Of a stretch of 64,000 nucleotides of DNA, positions 1 to 8,085 are shown piece after piece. Under the pieces are notes generated by a model. It was not told the DNA's origin. It was given only the letters and a program-made list of their open reading frames with translations, and made no database searches. Both the position numbers and the translations under genes were made by a program. This stretch comes from Janthinobacterium sp. UMAB-56 (GTDB lineage Bacteria; Pseudomonadota; Gammaproteobacteria; Burkholderiales; Burkholderiaceae_D). The stretch spans positions 1 to 64,000 of the forward strand of contig NZ_LT607658.1 of NCBI RefSeq assembly GCF_900095265.1, in the 5' to 3' direction. The number at the start of each line of letters is the position of its first letter. Within the stretch, counting starts at the first letter, position 1.

Positions 1-56
1 CCCTCCAGTGCCAAGATGCCATGATGTCATCTTGCTGCCGGGAGGGGGTTTTTTTT
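1..56 (+). terminator. Rho-independent terminator of a gene left of the window
   Basis: CCCTCC (1-6) pairs with GGAGGG (41-46). Inside it AAGATG (13-18) pairs with CATCTT (28-33), and a run of eight T (49-56) follows. It most likely ends a plus-strand gene lying before the window. Confidence 0.6.
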
Positions 57-99
57 CGTCTGGCGCTTTCGCATGCTTGCACCCCAAGCACAAAGTGCT

Positions 100-203
100 G
101 GGGTCAGACCCTCAATACCGCCAACGCAAAGGTCATCGCCAACGTGCGAGGCGGGGGGATGCGCCCCAGTGGGGCACATCCCGATCACGAAGTGACTGAC
201 CCC
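100..203. repeat. GGGGTCAGACCC-type intergenic element, copy 1
   Basis: GGGGTCAGACCC at 100-111 is preceded by a small hairpin (AGCAC-AAA-GTGCT) and followed about 85 bases later by CTGACCCC (196-203), a partial inverted partner. The same core recurs in inverted pairs at 33864-33892 and 35249-35312. I see no gene in 57-276, so this looks like a dispersed non-coding element. Confidence 0.5.
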
Positions 204-234
204 GGCTCTTCATCAGCTGCCCATGCAAAAGGCG

Positions 235-255
235 AAAAAAGTAGCGCTACGCGCT
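235..255 (-). terminator. Probable terminator of uraH
   Basis: Read on the minus strand, AGCGC, a GTA loop and GCGCT are followed closely by six T (A-run at 235-240 on the plus strand). It lies about 20 bases past the uraH stop. The stem is short, so confidence is moderate. Confidence 0.5.
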
Positions 256-276
256 GCCGTTGTCACCTAACGTCGT

Positions 277-630
277 TTAACTCCCTCGATAAGTCGAATA
301 CGACCACGGCGATACCACTAGCGGCACATGGTAGTTTTCATCCGTATGCGCAATGCCGAAAGCGAGGGTGACCAGGTCGATGAAGCGTGGCGTAGGCAGA
401 TCGAGGCCTTGGGCGGCGAAGTAGTCGCCTGCGTTGAACACCAGTTCATATTGACCCGCTTTCATGCTGTCGCCTTCCAGCAATGGCGTGCTGCAGCGGC
501 CGTCGCTATTCGTCATATCCATCTTCAATAACACTTTGCCTTCTGGCGCGACTGAAAACAGGGCTACCTTGACGCCCGCCCCCGGCCTGCCGTGGGCGAT
601 ATCGAGTACATGCGTGCTAAGTTTTCCCAT
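277..630 (-). CDS. uraH: 5-hydroxyisourate hydrolase (transthyretin-like)
   Basis: This enzyme opens 5-hydroxyisourate, the product of urate oxidation, to OHCU. The 117-residue protein has the usual family length. It shows the family start signature LSTHVLD (residues 4-10, His7 expected catalytic), a YHVPL segment near residue 100 and the diagnostic C-terminal YRGS. The start is supported by AGGA seven bases upstream. It is divergent from puuE across 121 bp that hold overlapping inverted repeats. Its partner steps are puuD (55969) and the uraD domain (53071-54825), so the urate pathway is split between two sites of the window. Confidence 0.95.
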   Translation of the reverse strand: MGKLSTHVLDIAHGRPGAGVKVALFSVAPEGKVLLKMDMTNSDGRCSTPLLEGDSMKAGQYELVFNAGDYFAAQGLDLPTPRFIDLVTLAFGIAHTDENYHVPLVVSPWSYSTYRGS

Positions 631-673
631 TTGCTATCCTGTATATAAGGTGAGTGAAGGTGCTTATCGTGCA

Positions 674-720
674 AATCATATACCGGCGACTGCGCCCGGC
701 TATATGATTGGGCATATAGC
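674..720. promoter_or_regulatory. Overlapping inverted repeats in the uraH-puuE divergent region
   Basis: AATCATATA (674-682) has a perfect inverted partner TATATGATT (701-709). Overlapping the second arm is another perfect dyad, GCTATATG-ATTGGG-CATATAGC (699-720). A -10-like CTCCTATA follows at 731-738. A related GCATATAG and a CTCCTATA occur before xdhA (1744-1782), so both may bind the same purine regulator. That sharing is an inference. Confidence 0.45.
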
Positions 721-751
721 CAACATTGTCCTCCTATAGGCGCGCCTCCGC

Positions 752-1705
752 ATGAACAATTACGAACATTATCCACGCGACTTGATCGGCTACGGCCGGA
801 CGCCACCCCATCCGCAATGGCCGGGCAAGGCCCGTATCGCCCTGCAATTCGTCCTCAATTACGAGGAAGGGGCGGAAAATAACGTGTTGCATGGCGATCC
901 CGCCTCGGAAACGTTTTTATCGGAAATGATTGGTGCGGCCGCTTTTCCTGCGCGTCACCTGAGCATGGAGTCGATTTACGAATACGGTTCGCGCGCCGGG
1001 CTGTGGCGCTTGCTGCGCATGTTCGAGGAACGGCGCCTGCCGTTGACGGTCTTTGGCGTCTCGATGGCCTTGAAGCGCAATCCGGAAGCGGTGGCCGCCT
1101 TCCAGCAACTGGGGCATGAAATCGCCTGTCATGGCTTGCGCTGGATTTCCTATCAAAACATGGATGAAGCGACGGAGCGCGAACACATGCGTGTAGCCGT
1201 GCAGATCATCCGCGAAATGACGGGTTCCGCTCCGCAAGGCTGGTACACGGGGCGCGATTCGCCCAATACGCGCAAACTGGTGGTCGAACATGGCGGTTTT
1301 CGCTACGACGCCGATTATTACGGTGATGACTTGCCATTCTGGGAAAAGGTGGCGTACACGGATGCTGCCGGACAGCCCGCCGTGCAACCGCAGCTGATCG
1401 TGCCCTACACCCTGGATACGAACGACATGCGTTTTGCTGCCATGCAGGGCTTTAATTCGGGCACGCAGTTTTTCGATTATCTGAAGGATGCTTTCGATGT
1501 CTTGTACGCGGAAGGCGACCCGAACGGCTTGAACCAGCCGAAGATGTTGTCGGTGGGTTTGCATTGCCGCCTGGTGGGGCGTCCGGGACGGGCCGCAGCA
1601 CTGGCGCGCTTCCTCGACTATGTGCAGGGCCATGAGCAAGTGTGGATCACGCGCCGCATCGATATCGCCGAACACTGGCATGCGACGCATCCCTATGCTG
1701 CCTGA
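752..1705 (+). CDS. puuE: Allantoinase PuuE (polysaccharide-deacetylase fold)
   Basis: PuuE hydrolyses allantoin to allantoate. It belongs to the polysaccharide-deacetylase (NodB-like) superfamily and not to the metal-dependent amidohydrolase allantoinases. The 317-residue protein matches the usual PuuE length. It opens with the family-typical RDLIGYGRTPPHPQWPG, followed by FVLNYEEGAE near residue 30, and has ACHGLRW in the middle with a likely metal-binding His. No strong ribosome site is visible before the ATG. It is divergent from uraH and precedes the xdh genes on the same strand after 99 bases. Allantoate formed here would go to the fusion enzyme at 53071-54825. Confidence 0.93.
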   Translation: MNNYEHYPRDLIGYGRTPPHPQWPGKARIALQFVLNYEEGAENNVLHGDPASETFLSEMIGAAAFPARHLSMESIYEYGSRAGLWRLLRMFEERRLPLTVFGVSMALKRNPEAVAAFQQLGHEIACHGLRWISYQNMDEATEREHMRVAVQIIREMTGSAPQGWYTGRDSPNTRKLVVEHGGFRYDADYYGDDLPFWEKVAYTDAAGQPAVQPQLIVPYTLDTNDMRFAAMQGFNSGTQFFDYLKDAFDVLYAEGDPNGLNQPKMLSVGLHCRLVGRPGRAAALARFLDYVQGHEQVWITRRIDIAEHWHATHPYAA

Positions 1706-1743
1706 TGGATATTGATATTGGGTGATAAGTAAAATCAGTCTTT

Positions 1744-1784
1744 GCATATAGTTGTCGCATATGCCGGTGTTAATCTCCTATACT
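1744..1784 (+). promoter_or_regulatory. Candidate xdhA promoter with GCATAT repeats
   Basis: GCATAT at 1744 and ATATGC ending at 1764 form an inverted repeat with a 9-base spacer. GCATAT also recurs directly at 1757. CTCCTATA (1775-1782) runs into a -10-like TATACT (1779-1784), which gives a short leader before the ATG at 1805. No good -35 box is at the right distance, which would fit a promoter needing an activator. Confidence 0.4.
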
Positions 1785-1804
1785 GGGACTATACCGAGGC
1801 CAGC

Positions 1805-3271
1805 ATGTCAGAACCGATCCGCTTTTACTACCGTGGTGCCGTACAGGAAGTACGCAACGCCGCCCCTACGCAGACTGTGTTGCAGCACTTGCGCGAGGAT
1901 TTGCATTGCACGGGCACCAAGGAAGGCTGCGCCGAGGGAGATTGCGGCGCCTGCACCGTCGTCATCGGCAGCCTGGTCGATGGCCAGGTCGAGATGAAAG
2001 CCGTCAACGCCTGCATCCAGCTCACGCCTACCCTCGATGGCAAGGCCCTGTTTTCCGTAGAAGACTTGCAACAGCCCGACGGCGCCCTGCACCCGGTGCA
2101 GCAGGCGATGGTCGAGTGCCACGGTTCCCAGTGCGGCTTTTGCACGCCCGGCTTTGTCATGTCCTTGTGGGGCATGTATCTGGAGAAAAACGGCGAGCAG
2201 CCAACGCGCTGCGAAATCGACGATACGCTCTCGGGCAATCTGTGCCGCTGCACCGGCTACCGGCCCATCATCGATGCGGCCAGGCGCATGGGGGAACTGC
2301 CGCATGTGACATTCGACCGTGTTGCCCTGGCGCAGCAATTGCACGCGCTGCAGCGTGCTAGCGTGACCACCTATGAACACGGCGGCCAGCACTTCCACGC
2401 GCCACGCAGCATTGATGAACTGGTGGCGCTGCGCGCGGCAAAGCCGCAAGCGTGTCTGCTGGCCGGCTCTACCGATGTGGGTTTGTGGGTGACCAAGCAA
2501 TTGCGCGAGCTGGGCGACATCATTTATCTCGGCAACGTGGCCGCGCTGAAAACCATCGCCATCGCTGACGACAAGCTGCACATCGGCGCTGGCGCCAGCC
2601 TGAACGACGCCTACGCGGCGCTGTGCGGGCATTATCCGCAGGAATTGTCGGAACTGTGGCAGCGCTTTGCTTCCTTGCCGATCCGCAACGCGGCTACCCT
2701 GGGCGGCAATGTGGCCAATGGTTCGCCCATCGGCGACTCAATGCCATGGCTGATCGCGCTGGGCAGTGATATCGTGCTGCGCGGCACAGGCGGCCGCCGC
2801 AGCATGCCGCTGGAAGACTTTTATCTAGGCTATCAAAAGAAAGATTTGCAAGCAGGCGAATTCGTCGAAGCCGTGCGCGTGCCCTTGCCGCGTGCCGACG
2901 TGCTATTCCGTACCTACAAACTGGCGAAGCGCTACGACCAGGATATCTCGGCCGTGTGCGCCGCATTTTCCTTCCGCATGGATGGCGCTGTGATCGCCGA
3001 AGCGCGCATTGCCTTTGGCGGCATGGCGGCCACGCCGCAGCGCGCGGCGCAAACGGAAGCGTTTTTGCAGGGGCAGGCGTGGACGGAAGAGAACCTGCTC
3101 ATCGCCATGCGCTTGCTGGCCGACGATTACGCGCCCCTGTCCGACATGCGTGCGTCGAATACCTACCGCATGACGACGGCGCAGAACCTGTTGCGCCGCT
3201 TCTGGCTGGAAACACGCCCCGGTGCGCCTTTACTGCCCACCGCCGTCAACGCCTACGCTTGCCGCGCTTGA
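1805..3271 (+). CDS. xdhA: Xanthine dehydrogenase small subunit (2Fe-2S and FAD)
   Basis: XdhA carries electrons from the molybdenum site to NAD+ during hypoxanthine and xanthine oxidation to urate. The 488-residue protein has a plant-type 2Fe-2S domain (CxxxxGxCGAC pattern, Cys42, 47 and 50), a second 2Fe-2S domain (GSQCGFCTPGF then CRCTGYRPI) and a C-terminal FAD domain with LLAGSTDVGLWVT. The ATG at 1805 is chosen because GAGG lies just upstream and the protein then starts in the family style (MSEPIRFYYRG). It is followed by xdhB after 10 bases, xdhC and guanine deaminase, an operon typical of purine degraders. Confidence 0.96.
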   Translation: MSEPIRFYYRGAVQEVRNAAPTQTVLQHLREDLHCTGTKEGCAEGDCGACTVVIGSLVDGQVEMKAVNACIQLTPTLDGKALFSVEDLQQPDGALHPVQQAMVECHGSQCGFCTPGFVMSLWGMYLEKNGEQPTRCEIDDTLSGNLCRCTGYRPIIDAARRMGELPHVTFDRVALAQQLHALQRASVTTYEHGGQHFHAPRSIDELVALRAAKPQACLLAGSTDVGLWVTKQLRELGDIIYLGNVAALKTIAIADDKLHIGAGASLNDAYAALCGHYPQELSELWQRFASLPIRNAATLGGNVANGSPIGDSMPWLIALGSDIVLRGTGGRRSMPLEDFYLGYQKKDLQAGEFVEAVRVPLPRADVLFRTYKLAKRYDQDISAVCAAFSFRMDGAVIAEARIAFGGMAATPQRAAQTEAFLQGQAWTEENLLIAMRLLADDYAPLSDMRASNTYRMTTAQNLLRRFWLETRPGAPLLPTAVNAYACRA

Positions 3272-3281
3272 AAGGACCAGC

Positions 3282-5627
3282 ATGAACCATCCTGTCACGC
3301 CCGAATTGCAAGCGGCCACCTGGGCCGCCGTGGGCAAGCCCAGCCCCCATGAATCGGCGCAATTGCATGTGCTGGGGCAAGCCACCTACACCGATGATAT
3401 CGCCGAACTGCAAGGCACCTTGCACGCGGCGTTGGGCCTGTCGCAAAAGCCGCATGCGCGCATCACGGCCATGGATTTGTCGGCCGTGCGCAGTGCCAAG
3501 GGTGTCGTCGCCGTCTACACGGCGCAGGACATTCCTGGCACCAATGATTGCGGTCCGATCATCCATGACGACCCCATCCTGGCTGCGGAACTGGTGCAAT
3601 ACGTGGGCCAGCCCATCTTTATCGTGGTGGCCGATACGCACGACCATGCGCGCCGTGCCGCCCGCCTGGCGCAAGTCGGCTATGACGAGCTGCCCGCGAT
3701 CATGACACCGCAAGCGGCCAAGGCCGCGCAATCATACGTGCTGCCGCCGATGCAATTGACGCGTGGCAACTACCAGGCCGCGTTCGAGAAGGCGCCGCAT
3801 GTGGTCAAGGGGCAGCTGTATGTGGGCGGCCAGGAACAGTTTTACCTGGAAGGACAGATTTCCTACGCCATCCCGAAGGAGGCGCAGGGCATGCTGGTGC
3901 TGTGTTCGACCCAGCATCCTAGCGAGATGCAACACGTGGTGGCGCATGCGCTGGGCGTGCATTCGCATAACATCACCGTCGAATGCCGGCGCATGGGCGG
4001 TGGTTTCGGCGGCAAGGAGTCGCAATCTGCCCTGTGGGCGGCGGCGGCATCGATTGCGGCGGCCAAGCTGAAGCGTCCCGTCAAATTGCGCGCCGACCGC
4101 GACGACGATATGCTGGTGACCGGCAAGCGCCACTGTTTTTACTATGAGTACGAAGTGGGCTACGACGACGACGGGCGTATCCTTGCCGCCAAGGTCGACA
4201 TGACCACGCGCGCCGGCTATTCGGCCGACTTGTCCGGCCCCGTCGCCACGCGCGCCGTCTGCCACTTCGATAACACCTATTATTTGTCCGACGTGGATAT
4301 CCGCGCCGCCTGCGGCAAGACGAATACGCAGTCGAACACGGCTTTTCGGGGCTTTGGCGGGCCGCAGGGCGCCATTGCCATCGAGTACGTGATCGATGAA
4401 ATCGCCCGCCATCTACAACGCGATGCGCTCGATATCCGCCTGCTCAATTTTTATGGCCGCAATGATGCGGAAGGGCGCAATGTCACGCCGTATGGCCAGA
4501 AAATCGTCGACAACGTGATCCATGAACTGGTTGCCGAACTCGAAGACAGCAGCGATTACCGGGCGCGTCGCCGCGCCATCGATGCCTTTAACGAGGCCAG
4601 CCCCATTTTGAAAAAGGGTCTGGCATTCACGCCGCTGAAATTCGGCATCGCCTTCAACGTCACGCATCTGAACCAGGCTGGTGCCCTTGTGCATGTGTAT
4701 GTCGATGGCTCCGTGCTGGTCAACCATGGCGGCACGGAAATGGGGCAGGGCATCAATACCAAGGTGATGCAGGTGGTGGCGCACGAACTGGGGCTGGACC
4801 TGGACAAAGTGCGTGCCACGGCCACCGATACCAGCAAGGTGGCGAACACGTCGGCCACGGCGGCGTCCACCGGCGCCGACCTGAACGGGAAGGCGGCGCA
4901 GGACGCGGCGCGCCAGATCCGTGAACGCCTGGCCGAATACGCGGTCAAACTGTATGGCGGCGAGGCGGCGTCCGTGCGCTTCTTCGACAATCATATCCAC
5001 GTCAATGGCCACGTCATGCCGTTTGCCGAGCTGGTACAGAAGGCTTATCTGGCCAGGGTGCAACTGTGGTCGGACGGTTTTTATGCCACGCCGGGCCTGT
5101 CATGGGATGCGAAAACGATGACGGGCCATCCGTTTTCCTACTATGCATATGGCGCGGCCGTGGCCGAAGTGGTGATCGATACCTTGACGGGGGAGTGGAA
5201 ACTGCTGCGTGCCGACGCCTTGTATGACGCGGGCCAGTCGCTCAATCCTGCGATTGATCTGGGTCAGGTTGAAGGCGCGTTTATTCAGGGCATGGGCTGG
5301 CTGACGACGGAGCAGTTGTGGTGGAATGCGGCGGGCAAGCTGATGACGCACGCGCCATCGACCTACAAGATTCCCGGCATTTCCGATTGCCCGGAAGATT
5401 TTCGCGTCCAGCTGTTCCAGAACCGCAACGTGGAAGACAGCATCCACCGTTCCAAAGCCGTGGGCGAGCCACCGTTGCTATTGCCGTTTTCCGTGTTCTT
5501 TGCCATCCGCGACGCCATTTCCAGCGTGGGAAATCACGCCGTGCAGCCACCGCTGAATGCGCCCGCCACCAGCGAGGAAATCCTCAAGGCGGTGATGGCA
5601 GTGCAAGCAGCCGGCGTGGCCGCTTAG
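3282..5627 (+). CDS. xdhB: Xanthine dehydrogenase molybdopterin-binding subunit
   Basis: This large subunit hydroxylates hypoxanthine and xanthine at its molybdenum cofactor. With the ATG at 3282 (AAAGGA upstream) it has 781 residues, the normal size. Visible signatures of the family are RRMGGGFGGKES in the N-terminal third, AFRGFGGPQG, GGTEMGQGINTKV, and near the C-terminus AVGEPPLLLPFSVF, which carries the catalytic-Glu region. It needs XdhA for electron transfer and XdhC for cofactor loading, and both flank it in the same operon. Confidence 0.96.
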   Translation: MNHPVTPELQAATWAAVGKPSPHESAQLHVLGQATYTDDIAELQGTLHAALGLSQKPHARITAMDLSAVRSAKGVVAVYTAQDIPGTNDCGPIIHDDPILAAELVQYVGQPIFIVVADTHDHARRAARLAQVGYDELPAIMTPQAAKAAQSYVLPPMQLTRGNYQAAFEKAPHVVKGQLYVGGQEQFYLEGQISYAIPKEAQGMLVLCSTQHPSEMQHVVAHALGVHSHNITVECRRMGGGFGGKESQSALWAAAASIAAAKLKRPVKLRADRDDDMLVTGKRHCFYYEYEVGYDDDGRILAAKVDMTTRAGYSADLSGPVATRAVCHFDNTYYLSDVDIRAACGKTNTQSNTAFRGFGGPQGAIAIEYVIDEIARHLQRDALDIRLLNFYGRNDAEGRNVTPYGQKIVDNVIHELVAELEDSSDYRARRRAIDAFNEASPILKKGLAFTPLKFGIAFNVTHLNQAGALVHVYVDGSVLVNHGGTEMGQGINTKVMQVVAHELGLDLDKVRATATDTSKVANTSATAASTGADLNGKAAQDAARQIRERLAEYAVKLYGGEAASVRFFDNHIHVNGHVMPFAELVQKAYLARVQLWSDGFYATPGLSWDAKTMTGHPFSYYAYGAAVAEVVIDTLTGEWKLLRADALYDAGQSLNPAIDLGQVEGAFIQGMGWLTTEQLWWNAAGKLMTHAPSTYKIPGISDCPEDFRVQLFQNRNVEDSIHRSKAVGEPPLLLPFSVFFAIRDAISSVGNHAVQPPLNAPATSEEILKAVMAVQAAGVAA

Positions 5628-5636
5628 GAGCGGAGG

Positions 5637-6716
5637 ATGGCTGACTGGCTGACAGCGATGGGCAATGACACGCGGGCATCCGTGCTGGTGACGGTCGCCG
5701 TGGTGGAAGGTTCCGGGCCGCGCGAGGCGGGCGCGAAGATGCGTGTCACCCTCGATGGCCAAGTTGATACCATCGGTGGCGGCCACCTGGAATTGCGCGC
5801 CGTGGAAATCGCCAAGACCATGCTGGCCACGGGCGACACGCATGCGCGGCTCGAGCGTTTTGCGCTCGGTCCCAGCCTTGGCCAATGCTGCGGTGGCGTC
5901 GTCCACCTGGCGTTCGAGTATGTCGATGCCAGCCTGAAAGAGTTGCTGCTAGCCTTGCGCGAACGCCGCCAGCACGACAGTTGGAAAGTCACGGCGCTCG
6001 ATGGCGACGCCGCGTCGGCCCTGTTCGATGTCGGCGGTTGCTTGATCGCCGGCACGCCAGCCCAGGCACCCGGCACGTTTTCGCGCGAGCGGGGAACGCA
6101 CGTGGCGCAGGATGGCAAGGGGCAGCGCTGGCTGGTTGACCCCTGCCTGGCGCCACGCGCGCACCTGACCCTGTTTGGTGCCGGCCACGTGGGCGCCGCC
6201 ATCGTGCGCGCGCTGGCTCACTTGCCCTGCAATATCACCTGGGTCGATGAACGCGAAGACATGTTTTCTGCGGCGCTGCCGGCGGGGTTGCCCGATAATG
6301 TGCGCATCGCCGCCACCGATACGCCCGAAGAATTTGTTGCCATGGCGCCGCCGGGCGGCAGTTTTCTCGTCATGACGCATAGCCATGCGCTCGATCAGCG
6401 CTTGACGCAAGCCATCATGGAGCGCGAGGATGCGGGCTGGTTCGGGCTGATCGGTTCGCACACGAAACGCAAGCAGTTCGAGCACCGCCTGCAGGCGCGC
6501 GGCGTGCCGGATGAGCGCATTGCTGCCATGGTCTGTCCTATTGGCATGCCCGGCATCCGCAACAAGGCACCGGCCGTGATCGCCGCCTCCGTTGTCTGTC
6601 AATTACTCATGGTGTGGGAGGAAGCGGCCGCTGCCGCCCTGGCCGCGCCGCTGCGCCTGGCTTCGGCCAGCGCGCCACCGCGGTGCCGAACACGCGCCGC
6701 CATTCATCCCTTATAG
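5637..6716 (+). CDS. xdhC: Xanthine dehydrogenase accessory protein XdhC
   Basis: XdhC binds molybdenum cofactor, helps convert it to the sulfurated form and inserts it into XdhB. The 359-residue protein has the XdhC/CoxI N-terminal domain (GSGPREAGAKM, then a GQCCGG cysteine motif near residue 82) and a C-terminal Rossmann domain with LFGAGHVGAAIVRAL. A GLIGSHTKRKQFEHRL motif near residue 265 is typical. An AGGAGCGGAGG ribosome site overlaps the end of xdhB nine bases before, so translation is probably coupled. Confidence 0.94.
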   Translation: MADWLTAMGNDTRASVLVTVAVVEGSGPREAGAKMRVTLDGQVDTIGGGHLELRAVEIAKTMLATGDTHARLERFALGPSLGQCCGGVVHLAFEYVDASLKELLLALRERRQHDSWKVTALDGDAASALFDVGGCLIAGTPAQAPGTFSRERGTHVAQDGKGQRWLVDPCLAPRAHLTLFGAGHVGAAIVRALAHLPCNITWVDEREDMFSAALPAGLPDNVRIAATDTPEEFVAMAPPGGSFLVMTHSHALDQRLTQAIMEREDAGWFGLIGSHTKRKQFEHRLQARGVPDERIAAMVCPIGMPGIRNKAPAVIAASVVCQLLMVWEEAAAAALAAPLRLASASAPPRCRTRAAIHPL

Positions 6717-6725
6717 AAAGAAGTC

Positions 6726-8042
6726 ATGCCGATTGTTCCTGCCACATTGCAAGCTTACCGTGCCAGCTTGCTGCACTTCCACGCCGATCCCGCCTTCAGT
6801 GAGGAAGCGCACGCCTGGCATGCCGATGGTTTGCTGATCGTGGCCGATGGGAAAATCGTGGCGGCCGGCGATTATGCGCAACTACAGGCGACTTTGCCGC
6901 CTGGCACGCAGATCGCCGATTACCGGGGCAAGCTGATCGTGCCCGGTTTTATCGACACGCATCTGCATTTCCCGCAAACGGAAATGATCGCCTCGCCCGC
7001 CCCCGGCTTGCTGCCGTGGCTGGAAACGTATACCTTCCCCACCGAGCGCGCGTTTGAAGACCCCGTGCACGCGCGCAATGTGGCCGAGTTCTTCCTCGAT
7101 GAACTGCTGCGCTGCGGCACCACCACAGCCATGGTGTATGGCAGCGTGCATCCGCAATCGGTCGACGCCTTCTTTGGCGCCAGCGAGGCGCGCGGTTTGC
7201 GTATGGTGGCGGGCAAGGTCATGATGGACCGCAACTGCCCCGAATTCCTGCGCGACACGGCTGAGTCGGGCGCGCGCGAAAGCGAGGAGCTGATCCGGCG
7301 CTGGCACAAGCATGGCCGCTCGCTGTATGCGATCACGCCCCGTTTCGTGCCCACCTCGACGAATGAGCAGATGCACCTGGCGGGCGAACTGGCGCGCGCC
7401 TATCCCGATACCTATCTGCAGACGCATGTGTCGGAAAACGAGGATGAGTGCCGCTGGGTGCGCGAACTGCACCCGCAGGCGCGCAGCTACCTCGATGTGT
7501 ATGACCAGTACGGCATGCTGCGCCCGCGCGCCATGTTTGGCCACTGCATCTGGCTCGATGAGCGCGACCGCGCGCGCATGGCCGAAACGTCTTCGGCGGC
7601 CGCCATTTGTCCCACCTCCAACCTGTTCCTCGGCAGCGGCCTGTTCGATTTCGAGCGGGCCGATGCGGCGCACGTGCTGCTGTCGCTGGCGACGGACGTG
7701 GGCGGCGGCACCTCGTTCTCGATGTTGCAAACCATGAACGAAGCCTATAAAGTAGCACGCTTGAAAGGCAGCTACCTGCCCGCCTTGCGCATGTTTTACC
7801 TGGCGACCCTTGGCGCCGCGCGGGCCATGCAACTGGAAGGCGTCCTGGGCAATTTCACGGCCGGCACGGAAGCGGACTTCATCGTGCTGGACAAGCAATC
7901 GACGCCGCTGCTCTCGCGCCGCACGGCCGGCTGTCAAAGCCTGGAGGAATTGCTGTTTGCCTTTGCGCTGCTGGGCGACGACCGTGCCGTGGCCGCCACC
8001 TATTCGGGCGGGCAATGCGTGCATATGCGGGGGCAGGGTTGA
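6726..8042 (+). CDS. guaD: Guanine deaminase
   Basis: This enzyme deaminates guanine to xanthine, which feeds the xanthine dehydrogenase encoded just upstream. The 438-residue protein is an amidohydrolase-superfamily metalloenzyme. It has PGFIDTHLHFPQTEM (metal-binding HxH) near residue 77, the long guanine-deaminase insert with a WLETYTFPTE motif, LQTHVSENEDE, a FGHCIWL histidine and SLATDVGGGTSFS with the catalytic Asp. It is co-directional with xdhC, nine bases away. Guanine would come from guanosine or deoxyguanosine split by PunA at 28341. Confidence 0.95.
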   Translation: MPIVPATLQAYRASLLHFHADPAFSEEAHAWHADGLLIVADGKIVAAGDYAQLQATLPPGTQIADYRGKLIVPGFIDTHLHFPQTEMIASPAPGLLPWLETYTFPTERAFEDPVHARNVAEFFLDELLRCGTTTAMVYGSVHPQSVDAFFGASEARGLRMVAGKVMMDRNCPEFLRDTAESGARESEELIRRWHKHGRSLYAITPRFVPTSTNEQMHLAGELARAYPDTYLQTHVSENEDECRWVRELHPQARSYLDVYDQYGMLRPRAMFGHCIWLDERDRARMAETSSAAAICPTSNLFLGSGLFDFERADAAHVLLSLATDVGGGTSFSMLQTMNEAYKVARLKGSYLPALRMFYLATLGAARAMQLEGVLGNFTAGTEADFIVLDKQSTPLLSRRTAGCQSLEELLFAFALLGDDRAVAATYSGGQCVHMRGQG

Positions 8043-8085
8043 CCTACCCGTTGTTTCATACGAATTACCCTGAGCGAGAACGCGA

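Noticed and set aside
57..276. Short plus-strand reading frames at the left edge (63 and 116 codons)
   Set aside because: They overlap the repeat element, the uraH terminator and uraH itself, and have no ribosome site or domain character.
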